Assembly: GCA_029204225.1 (NCBI GenBank)
Contig: CM055109.1
Location: 38,164,991-38,228,990 of the forward strand
DNA length: 64,000 nucleotides
Source: Diphasiastrum complanatum
Lineage: Eukaryota; Streptophyta; Lycopodiopsida; Lycopodiales; Lycopodiaceae
Reading direction: 5' to 3'
The notes under the pieces were generated by a model. It saw only the letters and a list, made by a program, of their open reading frames with translations. It was not told the origin of the DNA and made no database searches. Position numbers and translations under genes: made by a program. This document shows, one piece after another, positions 24,559 to 35,801 of the stretch (position 1 is its first letter; the number at the start of each line of letters is the position of its first letter).

Positions 24559-25966
24559 TGTGAATTTTCTGATTTTTGGACAATGATTGATTGTACTAAT
24601 CAATCTTCAAGAGGTGGTGATTGCCAAATCAAGTGATCTAACAAGTTCTATTGATTAGATCAAGATCAAGATGCTTAACTATTTTTCAAGATCAACATGT
24701 GTAAACATCATTAAACATCAAGAGTGGCCTCACACATGTGGAAAACAGTCCCTTTATGGACTTTGAGCAGAGAGCAAAGTACAAGACTCAATGATAGCAT
24801 ACAAAACATAAAATCACAATTCTAATGGTGAAATCACAAGCAAAATGCATAAGATCTCAATGTCTCATCAACTTCTCATTGATCAAGGTGATCTTCTTAT
24901 AGATCAAGTACAAGCATGACCTGTATGCCGATTGAGTAGCTCTAGCACATGTGAAGAGTGCCACATCGTTTAGGTCCACCAATGGGAACAAGTTATTCCC
25001 ATATCACAAAGTTGACTTATGCTACTAGCTAGAATCCAAATACTAGTCTCCTTGAAAATAGGAATCTTCCCTAAAAAATAGGATCTAGGAGAATACGTAC
25101 ATGAGATAAGGTACAACCAGATTCACACATGTGAACAACATCTTAGCATGTAGGAGCATTTACTCATTCACATGGAAGTGCTAGCTACATACAAGGAAAT
25201 AGTGCCAAATGACAATTTCATACATTAGAGACAATTTGAGCACAAAAGGGGCCTTTCAAAAAGATACTTTTTATTTTTATTTTTTGTCAAAAGTTTCTTC
25301 CACATGGTCCAATCAAAACTCTCAAATTTGAAGTCTATGTAGCGTAGCTCCTTCAAATTGATTTTTATTTTATTTTAAAAGAACTGTAATTTGCATCGGG
25401 GGCAGCCCGTAAATAAGCCATTTTATTTGTAGTGTAGTATGCAACTCAGCAAAAAAACAGTGTAACTTTTAAACGACAACTCAAATTGAGACGATTATGG
25501 TGCCATTAGAAAGCCCTCAACCTAGGGTCAAACTGGTCAACTGCGCTTGAAAGAGATATCAGGTTGACGTAATCGTCTCAATCCAAGTTGTCGTTCAAAA
25601 GTTGTGATGTTTTTTTCAGCCACGGACTATACTATGCACATAATAGCTAACCATCGAAAATTGTGTGGGCAGGACTGCGGGCAGAAAAAGATTCTGTTTT
25701 AGTATTTTACATTGCCAAAAAATCGTCATCCTACGTGGCCATCCTTATAGGGCCCTTTCCAAGGCCAAAGTTTCTCTAATGGATACTAGTCAAAAATCTA
25801 GTTCACACTTGTGTAGATTGATCTACCTTTTATCCAACTATATGCAAGCAATCTTTTGGCTTCTATTTACACGTGTGAACAAGTTCCACACGTGTGGGAT
25901 CAGAATGTGAACATTAACCATAAGATTAACAAGTTCGATCTACAAGTTAGAAGTGATATTTCAACA
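24559..25966 (-). repeat. Copia-alpha LTR containing a MITE
   Basis: Read on the minus strand it begins TGTTGAAATATCACTTC directly after GAGGAGGAG and ends AAAATTCACA. Without the 560-bp insertion at 25223-25782 it measures about 845 bp, as at 20099-20945. It contains several CACACGTGTG/CACATGTG palindromes. Confidence 0.88.
25223..25782. mobile_element. Foldback-type MITE inside the Copia-alpha LTR
   Basis: The ends are inverted repeats beginning CATTAGAGA, with GGGGCCTTT/GGGCCCTAT further in. An inner inverted repeat of about 50 bp (core AACGACAACT and TTGAGACGATTA) lies at about 25452-25501 and 25570-25620. A 3-bp direct repeat ATA flanks it (25220-25222 and 25783-25785). Comparison with the uninterrupted LTR at 20.1-20.9 kb gives an empty site. 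Confidence 0.82.
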
Positions 25967-26820
25967 CTCCTCCTCAATTCTAACTTGGTAAATCCAATGT
26001 ATATCTATCTACAATACCAAGTGCAATTCTTAACTTAAAAAATGGATCCTTTGGAAAAGGCTTGGTTAAGATATCAGCAATACACTTGGATGATGGTACA
26101 TGAAGAAGTTGAACTTTTTTGGATTGCACTTTCTCCCTTACAAAGTGAGGTGCTATCTCGATATGCTTTGTTCTAGCATGGAAGATGAGATTTGTAGCAA
26201 CTTGTTTTGATGCTTGATTATTACAATAGATTCAAGGGATCGCCTCGGCCTTGATCACTTGAAGCTCCTCCAAAAGTCTTCTTAGCCATAGAAGTTCTTT
26301 TGTTGTTGATGTCAATGCTTTGTAATCGGCTTCACAAGAGGAAAGTGAGATAGTATCTTGCTTTTTGGAAAGCCAAGATATCACTCCTCCACATAGGAAA
26401 GTAGCAAATGCACTTGTAGATTTCCTATCCATCTTGTCACCTGCAAAATTTAAATTCAAGTATGCTCTCAAGTGCAAGTTAGATCCTTGATAGAGAATGC
26501 CAAAAAATCTAGTACTCTCATTCTATTGGAGATATATTCTCCTCCATTATCACATCGTAGTACTTTGATGCTAGAACTAACTTGCTTCTCAACAAGAGTT
26601 TAAACTTTACAAAAGCTTCATATACAAGACTTTTCTTTAGCAATAGATCTATCCAAGTAAGTCTAGTACAATCATCTATGAAAGTCACATACATTAAGGC
26701 ACCTCCATTACTTTCATGTGAAAAGGAATGTACATCATAATGTATAAGATCTAAAGGAGAGGTAGACCTTGACAAAGATCTCTTGTAGGATGCCTTTTGT
26801 ATGGACTATATGGACTCTGT
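25967..26820 (-). pseudogene. Copia-alpha pol remnant (integrase fused to RNase H)
   Basis: On the minus strand, about 26790-26518 encodes the integrase start (TSPLDLIHYDVHSFSHES, TFIDDCTRLTW) and, directly after a junction near 26518, 26477 to about 26000 encodes RNase H (LCGGVISWLSKKQDTISL, SLSSCEADYKAL, FTK-type tail). Everything between, including RT, is deleted. Polypurine tract and LTR follow. It is close in sequence to the copy at 16.4-20.9 kb. Confidence 0.9.
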
Positions 26821-26965
26821 AAGCAATTTTTTATCGTACGTAATGCCAAGTGCTCAGGTTTCCTTTGTATTTTGGAGGCACCTCCCCCAACACATTGTTC
26901 ATGTGAATTTTAGAACCAGAATTTTAGGTGATCATTCTTTCATAATCAACCAATCAAATGTTGAT

Positions 26966-27046
26966 ACATAGCACATGAGCATTCCGGTGGAATGTGCATG
27001 TGCTATGTGACAGCCCCTCATTGGCTATCCACATGCACATTCCACC
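26966..27046. repeat. Overlapping inverted repeats (two alternative hairpins)
   Basis: The middle arm GGTGGAATGTGCATGTG at 26986-27002 pairs perfectly with 27030-27046, and the overlapping segment 26989-27008 pairs at 18 of 20 positions with 26966-26985. The two hairpins exclude each other. Confidence 0.85.
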
Positions 27047-27211
27047 GTAAAAAAGATTGCAATATAAAAGCAAAAAAAAAACCAGCATCCACGCGTGCGG
27101 TCGTACATCCACGTGTGCGGCTGTACTTCCGTACCGTACGGCTCGAAAAAAGAAAAAAAAAGAAAAAGAAAAAAGAAACAACAACTTACCTTCGCACATT
27201 GGCATTACGTA
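27047..27211. other. No gene recognised; purine-rich tract
   Basis: Short CACGTGTGCGG/CACGCGTGCGG variants at 27089-27125 are followed by an A/G-rich run at about 27145-27180. No coding signal. Confidence 0.4.
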
Positions 27212-27326
27212 GGGGAAGGCCCAAAGCCCTTAGACCTTCCTTGCTGGTTGGGGCCTACCCTCAGGCTCCCACTTTTGAGCAAGGGCCCTCCCAGCAAGGA
27301 AGGCCCTCAGATGGGGCCTTCCCCCC
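27212..27326. repeat. GC-rich foldback element
   Basis: Terminal GGGGAAGGCCC (left) and its inverted partner GGGCCTTCCCC (right), with an inner pair TTCCTTGCTGG/CCAGCAAGGAA, give imperfect inverted repeats of about 45 bp. I found no clear target duplication. Confidence 0.7.
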
Positions 27327-27553
27327 CACTTGATAGCCTGTAGATGAACGCAAAACTTCAAATTTGCATGTGATTCCACTTGTACTTTCTTGCAAGGACT
27401 GGAAATCAAGTAAATATGATACAACACTTATCACGTATTTTATGATGGAAGTACAAAATGGTCAATCATGACTAGTACAAAAACTAGAAGGCCAATAGTG
27501 CTAATTATGACATATAGAAACTCGCCAAGGTCCCTATTTATGGACACACACAT

Positions 27554-27556
<3 letters not shown>

Positions 27557-27625
<69 letters not shown>
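27557..27625. repeat. (CT)n microsatellite
   Basis: Pure CT dinucleotide repeat of about 69 bp. Confidence 0.98.
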
Positions 27626-27627
<2 letters not shown>

Positions 27628-28097
27628 CATGTCACCTACCACTCTTCATTTTCAAATGTTGGATGTAATGAATTCAAAAAATCTAAAACTATGGCCTAAA
27701 TGTATTATGGAAGGTGATTCCTCTGCCCAATAAGGATTTCCAGAAAGCAAGGTCCAAAGGGGGCGAGCCTAAAATTTTTTGGAAAGCCGAACCGGGCAGA
27801 ATGTCATATGCCCGACGCATTCCATTGCGTAATGAGTACCTTGACTTTTTTCATATGTACATTATGAAGCATAATAAGTAGTTTGACTTTGACTGGACGT
27901 GCCATGCGGTAGCTGTACGGACATGCAAGGTAAACAGCGCAGTACCTCCGTTTGAAAAAAAGTACATATAACCAAAATAAGAAATGCAGCAAAATGACAC
28001 TTATTACCTAAAAATACAGAAAGTTTTGACATATGAATGCATGGTGACAGAGCTCTGCAGATGAGAGACAGACATACAACATACATAGACAGAGAAC

Positions 28098-28101
<4 letters not shown>

Positions 28102-28149
<48 letters not shown>

Positions 28150-28226
28150 AGCCGCGAGAGAAGGGAGGAGAGGCAGTAGCGAGCAAGGAGTAGTGAGCGA
28201 GGACAGGCAGCAGCGAGGACAGGCAG

Positions 28227-28267
<41 letters not shown>
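28102..28267. repeat. Inverted microsatellite pair (GA)n ... (CT)n
   Basis: (GA)n at 28102-28147 and (CT)n at 28228-28267 are separated by 80 bp that itself contains a near repeat of CAGCAGCGAGGACAGGCAG. The two tracts can form a stem of about 40 bp. Confidence 0.92.
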
Positions 28268-28269
<2 letters not shown>

Positions 28270-28344
28270 ACCCGGCTCTTTCTCTATTGCTTTCAATGCT
28301 TTCGCTCTATCTCTCATTTCTATAAAAAAACAAGGAAAAAAATA

Positions 28345-28379
28345 TGGGCCCTATATTATTTTGCATAATATAGGGCCCA
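28345..28379. repeat. Perfect 15-bp inverted repeat
   Basis: TGGGCCCTATATTAT (28345-28359) and its exact complement (28365-28379) are separated by five bases. The hairpin lies about 300 bp upstream of the dioxygenase start codon. Confidence 0.95.
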
Positions 28380-28686
28380 AAAATTAGCCGAACGGCAATC
28401 AAGTAAAGGTAATAAAAAAATAAATTGGCCAATTCTAAATTCTAAAAATATTCTTAATTTCACATTAATGCTTTTCTTTTCATAAGGAGAACCCATTCCA
28501 TCCATACAAATGTGTGGACTGGACACATTGTCGACACCCTTAACCCCTTTAAAAAATTGTCACCATCATCTCCCATTATTCTATTTCTTTTAAATGGCCT
28601 CATGATTCAACAAACAAACACACACACACAGATCTATCTCGCATGCTCTTCCGTGATCAGATCAGCTTTATCGGAGTGAGTGCAAA
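28380..28686 (+). promoter_or_regulatory. Upstream region and 5'UTR of the dioxygenase gene
   Basis: AT-rich sequence with a short CA repeat just before 28630 and a pyrimidine-rich leader. I see no TATA box I would stand behind. The 28345-28379 hairpin and inverted GA/CT tracts lie immediately upstream and may bound the promoter. Confidence 0.4.
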
Positions 28687-30078
28687 ATGAAGAATCACCT
28701 TGATCTGTATGCTACAGGAGCTCAAGCACTCTGCGATCTGGGAGTGAAGGAGATTCCTAAAACATATGTCCAGCCTCACCATCAGCGTCCCAATTCACTA
28801 AACATTGTCCGTGGAAAACAATTGCCACTCATAGATCTTTCAAGGCTCTGTGGGGATGGACGCAATCAGGTTATGGAAGAATTGCGTTTTGCCTGTGAGT
28901 CGTGGGGGTTCTTCCACGTGATCAACCATGGATTTCCACAGAACTCTATGAATGCTATGATGGAAGTGGGGCGACAGTTCTTTGAGCTTCCACTAGATGT
29001 GAAAATGCGCTTCTTTCATCCCAAACCTACCAATGTCACCCACTATGGCGGAAGCTTCAGCTCAAAAGATGAATGTGTATCAAACTGGAGAGATTATCTT
29101 GTGCATCCATGCCTTCCACTATCGGATGAGATCGTCGACACATGGCCTGATCTTCCTCCCCGTTACAGGTAAAAACTCTCTGAGTTACTATGGTGTTGCT
29201 ACTACCAGTACTTGGCGAGATTGTTGTTTGGAGGTAATATATTGACGGATGATCCTCTATTTGTGCCAGGGAAATCGCCAAGGAATACTCCAAGAACGTG
29301 CGTGTCTTGGCCCTGAAATTGCTAGCACTACTGTCGGAGAGTCTTGGATTGAGGGAGAGCTATCTGGATGAGACCTTCAAAGGTCATGTTCAGCTGATGA
29401 ACATAAATCACTATCCACCTTGCCCGCAGCCGGATCTCACGCTGGGTGTGAACGGGCACACTGATCCGAATGGAATCACTATCCTTCAGCAGGATGATGT
29501 CGCAGGTCTTGAGGTTCTTAAAGATGGTTCTTGGTACGCAGTGAATCCTGTCCCAAACTCCTTCGTCATAAACATGGGGGACCAAATGCAGGTGAGATTT
29601 TAGTCTCTGCATGGAAATTTCTGAAAGCGGTTGTCGCAAGACGTTTGGATAGATGCTATAGACATGACAGAAGTTTAAAATACCTTGCTAGATTCCAGTA
29701 TTTAAAGTGCTGAGATATTGTGCAGAAAATGAATAAAGAAGTTCAAATTTTCTAGTACTCTGCAGAGGTCATCCTCATGGTTGGTTAATTGAGCCTGAGA
29801 ATGTTTGCATTGTGTTGCAGATTATAAGCAATGGGAGGTACAAGAGCATAGAACATCGAGGAGTGGTCAACTCAGAGAAAACTCGCTTCTCCATAGCAGC
29901 ATTCTGTGGACCTTCATATCATGCAATCATAGCTCCAGCAGCAGAGCTGATCAAGCAGCGGCCGGATCAATCAGCTGAGTATGATGAGGTTGTGTATGGG
30001 GAGTACGTGAGACAAATCTACTCAAAAGGCGTGAACGGAAAGTATTACATTGATTCTGTGAAAATACAAAAGAAGTAG
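28687..30078 (+). CDS. 2-oxoglutarate/Fe(II)-dependent dioxygenase, DMR6/F3H-like (DOXC class)
   Basis: Three exons, 28687-29168, 29270-29591 and 29821-30078, all with GT/AG borders and joining in phase, give 353 residues, the usual family length. The N-terminal DIOX_N domain includes LPLIDLSRL and WGFFHVINHG (about residues 45-85). The C-terminal 2OG-Fe(II) domain has iron ligands H224 and D226 (HTDPNGIT) and H280 (IEHRG), and the 2-oxoglutarate Arg/Ser pair R290 and S292 (RFS). A YPPCPQPD block precedes. The NWRDYL segment and the overall order match the DMR6/salicylate 5-hydroxylase and flavanone 3-hydroxylase-like clade, soluble cytosolic enzymes that hydroxylate phenolic or flavonoid substrates. 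The substrate cannot be read from sequence. No defect is seen. It stands alone, transposon debris on both sides. The start is the first ATG in a good context and matches the family N-terminus. Confidence 0.95.
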
Positions 30079-31729
30079 CACAGAAGTGCTAATACCATGA
30101 TCAGCTAAAAGACAGCGTTCTTACTTCCATATAGTAACATATGCTGATCACCACCCATCACCACACACAGAGTGTAATTACCCCATTAGGGAGTAGTATG
30201 TCAAGTTTTACATGCCTCCAATGCAGCCTGCAGTTCTAAAAAATAGCATAACACTGCCATGCTTTATCTAAGTTCTAACCAATTCATTACTAGAGGAGAA
30301 CCACCATACAATATACTACATGGTAGTTAGTATGTCATCTTAGCGTGATACTCATGAAATGGTCGCTTAGTAGCCTTGTATATGTAGCAAACAAGAAAGA
30401 TGTGTTATTGTATTACAAAGGCCAAGTGCCATGTCATATTGTGGTATAGTAAGGTTTGCCTGCTATGTATTAGACAATTAACCAAACTTGTCTTTGATCC
30501 ATTTTCTTTCACCATTCCTATCTCTCCTCCATTTTACGTGATATCTATCTTAAAGGCTCTTCCCTTGAATCCCCATCTTATAAAGGCACCTCTGTCACTC
30601 TCTCTACTGCTCTCTTCCCTCATTGAATATATGTTATAAGGGTCTTCAAAATTCTTGCCAGCCACCAAAAAAAGATAGATTTCCATCAAGAAATGATCTT
30701 AATAATTAATACAATTGCACCTTCAACGGACAAATACACCCTATGAAGAACTCAGGTAGCAATTTATAGCTATCAAATCTACAACATCCTCCCCAATAGC
30801 TATTTCAACTATGATAATGCGAAAGCAAAGTGGAGCAATATCATACGACTGTGCAATCTTGGAAAGATGTTCTCAAAGGAATAGGCTAGGTCAATTGGAT
30901 GCTCTAGTTTCTTTCATCTCTGCTACAATTTTTGAGAGCCGGTTGTAAGAGCAAAAGGGCCTCAATGTTTGTGTCAGAGGTATCTTGCATTTAGGATGTC
31001 CTTAAGGAAGTAAATTTTGTATGGAAGCTACTCTCTAGCATCATGACAAAGGTTTGGACTTAGCTTGGCTTACTAAGAAAAATACTAGCATTTGTCCTCT
31101 ACTTCATGTCACTAGAGTCTCAAGGGGATGCACTACATCAAAGAACATAAATTAAAAGCTACCAAGATTTTTTTGGATGAAGATCTTACATTTGTACAAG
31201 TGGTGGAACAAAAAGAGAGTTTGCACAAAGCGAAAGATACATGGAGACACTACTATATATAGAGGCAATAATATCCGTTTTATTGAAGCTAAAGATTTAG
31301 CTAAAACAAAACAGATATACTATTTGAGCTTGAGTTTTGAGTTTAACATTTTGATCATGAAATAAAATTTGTCCATATGTGGTCAAGTTGTAAGTTGTAT
31401 AGAGTTGTCACCTCTTTGAAAAGTATTTGTAATCCTTGTTTTGACATGGAATTTTGAAGTGGTTGAGTAGGTGAAATGGGCTTTAGAATTTCAATATTTA
31501 AGTCACATATTATCGTTGTAGGGACATTTGTGGGTATTGTTTGGAAAACATTGCAGAGAATTTGCAGTAGCGATTTTATATTTGCATTTGGATGCTTGTA
31601 TGTACCTATTATGTGAATGTGGAATCATGTTCCTTCAAATCTATGCATTAGCACATTTCAGAAATAAAAAATAAATATGCTATCCTCATTACACACTATT
31701 TCCTTTCATATACTATGTAATTTGAAGAC
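30079..31729. other. 3' flank of the dioxygenase gene; no further gene seen
   Basis: About 300 bp could hold the 3'UTR. The rest is AT-rich. The 62-codon frame at 31177-31365 has no recognisable domain. Confidence 0.4.
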
Positions 31730-32335
31730 ATTCTTTATGAATTTTTGTGCTACATGTGTTGCATTGTTTTGTTTGTCTAAGGCATAAATTTGGTGTACTT
31801 AGTAAGTCTATCTACCATCACATAGATGACATTGTAACCTTTGGATGATGTGGGCAAGAAAGGTATAAAATCCATAGTGATGTTTGTCCAACGCTATGTA
31901 GGAATTGATAATGGAAATAACAACTATGTCCAACACTTGGAGATGAGTGCAACTCATTGAAAAACCTGTGGGATAAACTTGGAACCAAGAGAAAGCATAG
32001 CTCTAGAGTTGTCATAGACTTATATTTGTCTCTGTCATCTCCTGCAAAATCTTGTTTGAGTTAGAATCTTCCAAATACTCTACTTGTAATTCTTTGTTAT
32101 CCAATCAAATTCATATTCCCTATCAATTCAAAAAGTTGTTTTGTGTTTATCTTCATCCTTGACCTTTATCCAATGATATCCCAAGTGCAAATCTATTTTT
32201 GAGAAAATACTAGCTCCTTCAAGACATCTAGTACATCATCTACTCTAAGAAAGGGATGTTTATTCTTATGGTATCTTGTTAAGAGCTCGATAGTCAATAC
32301 ACAATCACAAAGTTCCATTTTTTTTCCCCTAAACA
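31730..32335 (-). pseudogene. Gypsy (chromovirus-like) RT and integrase scraps
   Basis: On the minus strand, 32330-32170 translates in broken frames as a DYRALNKI-like block, HPF-RVDD and FSKIDLHLGYH-like blocks of Gypsy RT. Region 31905-31790 gives ITMDFIPFLP and YVMVDRLTKY of integrase. RNase H and most of RT are missing, and the frames contain stops. Confidence 0.75.
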
Positions 32336-32558
32336 AGCAATATTAGAGAGGCAAAATGCGACTTGCTTCGAACAATAAATTCCTATGATTGTAAATCCTA
32401 AATTTGTTTGTACGTTTTTTCTTTCTCCGCTTTTTGACAACCTATAATATAAGCTCATTACTTAGATCTAGATTTCAATCCAATGGTATGATCCACAAAT
32501 TGAGTTGGTTGATCAGATTTAGACACTTCTTGTACATACGTTTAAGAATATATCCAAA

Positions 32559-32788
32559 AAATTGAGTCTTGTACTTTGCTCTTTGCTCAAAGTCCGTACA
32601 ACGACTATTTTCCATGTGTGAGGCCGCTCTTGATGTTTATTGATGTTTACACATGTTGATCTTGCTAAATAGTTAAGAATCTACATCTAGATCTTGATCT
32701 AATCAATAGAACTTGTAAGATCACCTGATTTGGCAATCAACACTTCTTGAAGATTGATAATCATTGTCCAAAAATCAAAAAATTCACA
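32559..32788 (+). repeat. Copia-alpha LTR, 3' tail
   Basis: Matches the last 230 bp or so of the LTR at 24559-25966 (opposite strand) and ends AAATTCACA immediately before a primer-binding site, so it is a 5' LTR remnant. Confidence 0.85.
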
Positions 32789-32800
32789 TGGTATCAGAGC
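32789..32800 (+). other. Primer-binding site, initiator tRNA-Met type
   Basis: TGGTATCAGAGC directly follows the LTR end CACA. It confirms the plus orientation of this Copia-alpha remnant. Confidence 0.9.
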
Positions 32801-33485
32801 TTGGTACAAGAGGCATGTAAATGAATCATTGATCATATCAAAATTTTTGAAATTTTGTGTTTTTTGATCTAATCTTGAGTGGGCGAGCTTAAAGAGACAG
32901 ATAACATTACTAGTTCTGGACCAAATCGAGTTGTGGGCTGCAGGTGTATTGTCCACACGTGTGAGACCATACAGTACTTGTGTGAAGGAGTTCCATCTTT
33001 GAATTTGTCCAAAACCTTGCATACTAGTCCAATTTTCATGCTTTTAATAGCATTGTCTAGATCTAGGTTCAATCTATCAAATGCTAATGATCAAATAGAG
33101 GTTTGAATCATTGATGCATTTAATTTGAAGCATTATATCAGATTGTTAAGGCTGATTTGTTCATATCTTAAGAGGGTGAAGTAAATCCAAACAAGAGTGC
33201 TCGTGCATACATGTTTAATTTTGATAGAAGCAAATTTGGAGATTTTCTACAATTATAGGCTGAAAAAGTACATGATGCAGATTTTTTTCCTTAATAGTTC
33301 ATTAAAAAAATGACTAATAAATTTCAAAAGACTATGTATAGATTGTAAGCTGTACGATTGGTATAGAAGGTTGTATAGACCTCTATTAATGTACAAGAGT
33401 GTTCTTCCAAAAGTCTTTGGGCAAATTCTTGGCTAGTTTTGGGCTACATTTAATTTTGGCCTACAGTACTTGCAAAAGTTTTTGG
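32801..33485. other. Copia-alpha leader, coding part not recognisable
   Basis: Sequence after the primer-binding site, with no gag frame that I can identify. Probably decayed leader followed by unrelated DNA. Confidence 0.4.
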
Positions 33486-33770
33486 GCATAAATCTTGACT
33501 TATTTTGGGCTACAATACTTGCAACAAATTTGTTTTTGGGGGGCTAAATTCTTGACTACTTTTGTTGCAATATTATTATCCTGTTTTGGTCAAAATTCAG
33601 ATTGTTATATCAGTTTTTCTATCATCCATGCATAAATCTTGACTTATTTTGGGCTACAATACTTGACAAGTTTTTTTTTGACCAAAATTCTTGGTTATTT
33701 TTTTGTTGCAATATTATTATCCTGTTTTGGTCAAAATTCATATTGGTATATCAATTTTTCCATCACTCGT
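33486..33770. repeat. 144-bp tandem duplication
   Basis: Copies at 33486-33629 and 33630-33770 share GCATAAATCTTGACTTATTT at their start and TTGCAATATTATTATCCTGT in the middle. A third partial, more diverged copy of the start may precede at about 33420. Confidence 0.85.
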
Positions 33771-34332
33771 TTTCTATAGATTCACTTAGAAGCAATGAGA
33801 GAGAGAATTAACTATGTATTACTACCATACATTGACATAGGAGTGCAAAAAACAAGTGCTAGAGCTGTTACTTCTTTTTATACTTCCTAATGGTCATTGG
33901 TTTGGAGGAGCACAAAGTTAATTTTAATCTGAAATAAAGAGTTGAAACTGTGAACTTTTTGGCCATCAAATCGCCTATCTACTAGCATTGAATTTTTTGA
34001 TTTTTAAGCACTAGAAATTCTTAGTTTATGGGCACAAAAAATGCTCTTTTTTTAGTATATTTATTGTTCAATTCCAATTGGAAACAATGAATTTTTTTTT
34101 GCTATTGAAAACGAGCAACAATTCATGCTTTCAATTATTTTTTGCTTGCAATTGTTGGTAGCCTAATGAAGGACCAATGAATAGTTTTCATTTTTGGTAT
34201 CACAAGTTTGCACACAATTTGTGTCAGACATTAGAGGAGTGTTAGAAAGGCCCTAAAAGAAATGTCAAGTAGGATAATAGAAAAAATCAAAACAAAAAAA
34301 AAAAACAATATTTACACCTTGGTATAAGCCTT
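33771..34332. other. No feature recognised
   Basis: AT-rich stretch with homopolymer runs. No coding or repeat structure that I can support. Confidence 0.4.
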
Positions 34333-35345
34333 TCAAATTTTATCGTGTTTGTCAAAGATTATAGGGAGGATTATAGGAAGGGTTATAGAGAGGGTTATAG
34401 GGAGGGTTATAAGAAGGGTTATAAAGAGGGTTGTAGGGAGGGTTATAGAGAGGTTCAAGTAGGCGAAGAGGCATTCTAAAATACTCTTCACCGAGGGTAA
34501 TACCGTGACTAATGAAAAAAAGACTCCTCGGTATATATCACGGTATGTTACAGAATGTAAATGGATATCACTTTTGAATTGCTGGTGTATTCTATTCACC
34601 TTGCAGAAATCCTTGAATTCGGTGGAGATAAATTCTCCCCCTCCATTAGTGCGTAGAGCCTTGATTTTTCGATGTGTCTGATTTTCAGCAGATGCCTTGA
34701 ACTGTTTGAATTTGAATGCTTCATATTTGTTCTTCAAAAAATAGGTGACAGTTCTTCTAGAGAAATCATTAATAAAGGTTAGGAAATAAATGGCTCCCCC
34801 TATAGAAGCGGTCTGCATAGGGCCACAAATGTCCCTATGTATGAGATCTAGCAAACCTTTAGATGAATGAACTAAATCAAAATAGAATGGACTTCTAGCA
34901 TGTTTGCTGATAATAGAACTTTTACAAAGAGAAGTTGATTTGTTAATAGATGGTAGATCTTGCACTAAATTTAGATTTGACATTTGTTGAATACTTTTGA
35001 AGTTCAGATGGCCTAGTCTGAAATGTCATAGCATCTCAATCGATTCATAAGTTGAAGTATGAAGAGCTTGACTATTTGTAGAATAGCAATGGCTTAGCTT
35101 GTAAAGGTAGCCACACCTCCTAACAAAAGCTAAAACTTTTCTAGATTTGTCAAGAATAGTGTAGCCTTCTGTATCGATTCGGCCCTATGACCAGAATCAG
35201 CGATTCTAAATATTGAAAGCAAATTTTTGGTAAGATTCGAAACATGAAAAACATTGGATATAAATTTTACACCACCGATCTGAAATTCAATCCTGACAGT
35301 TCCTTCACCCTTGATAGTATTGTTGGAAATTAAGTCCACAGTTGT
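34333..35345 (-). pseudogene. Copia-beta protease/pre-integrase/integrase remnant
   Basis: On the minus strand 35339-35130 encodes the tail of the protease region (VFHVSNLTKNLLS), and 34983 to about 34500 encodes the pre-integrase and integrase core (DLIHRDICGPMQT, TFINDFSRRT, YFLKNKYEAF). The second catalytic Asp is lost (LRTNGGGEF), and FIDD is FIND. The frame runs into a minisatellite. Gag, RT and RNase H are absent. The LTR at 35802-36411 lies upstream in the same orientation. Confidence 0.85.
34357..34453. repeat. 12-bp minisatellite, unit GGGTTATAGGGA
   Basis: About eight degenerate 12-bp units (GGGTTATAGAGA, GGGTTATAAGAA and similar). It lies at the 3' end of the Copia-beta integrase frame and gives an ITLP-type peptide repeat on the minus strand. 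Confidence 0.9.
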
Positions 35346-35637
35346 CTCCTTGGTGAATGACTAATTTCTATTTCAAGATCCTTCCTACACGTTTATTGAT
35401 CGTTGATCCAGGGTCAGGTGAAACCAACATTGGTTCTACATCTACTCATCTGATACCTGCAACAATCATAACTTAGACAGCCAAATTATTTGAAGAACGT
35501 CTACAACGGGCTGATATCCAACAAAGGGTAACCAATCCTATCATATTTCAAGTTTAGATGTTAAGGTCAATAAGTTGAAGATCATTGAAGACTTGGCCAT
35601 CTTCAAGAACTTCCACGAATTAGCATTTAGAACAACT

Positions 35638-35800
35638 CTGCAGAAATACTAAGTGTCGCAACAGTCTGCAGAAATACACTAAGTGTCACAACAGTCTGCA
35701 GAGATGAACTTTGTTTTTCCGCAATGTCGGCTTTTTCTGAAATGCGACAGTGTCAGCTTTTCCCAAAATGTGACCGTGTCGGCTTTTTCTGAAATGTGAC
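35638..35800. repeat. Two short tandem repeat modules in the Copia-beta leader
   Basis: A CTGCAGAAATAC-AAGTGTCRCAACAGT unit is repeated from 35638 to 35705. A second module, GTCGGCTTTTTCTGAAATG followed by CGACA or a variant, is repeated three times from 35708 to 35800 and resembles the module in the Copia-gamma LTR. Confidence 0.8.
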
Positions 35801-35801
35801 A

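Noticed and set aside
31177-31365. 62-codon plus-strand frame
   Set aside because: No domain, AT-rich, no splice or promoter context. Likely chance.
33486-33770. 33-kb tandem duplication as a pair of LTRs
   Set aside because: The copies are adjacent, only 144 bp long, and lack TG/CA ends and primer-binding sites.
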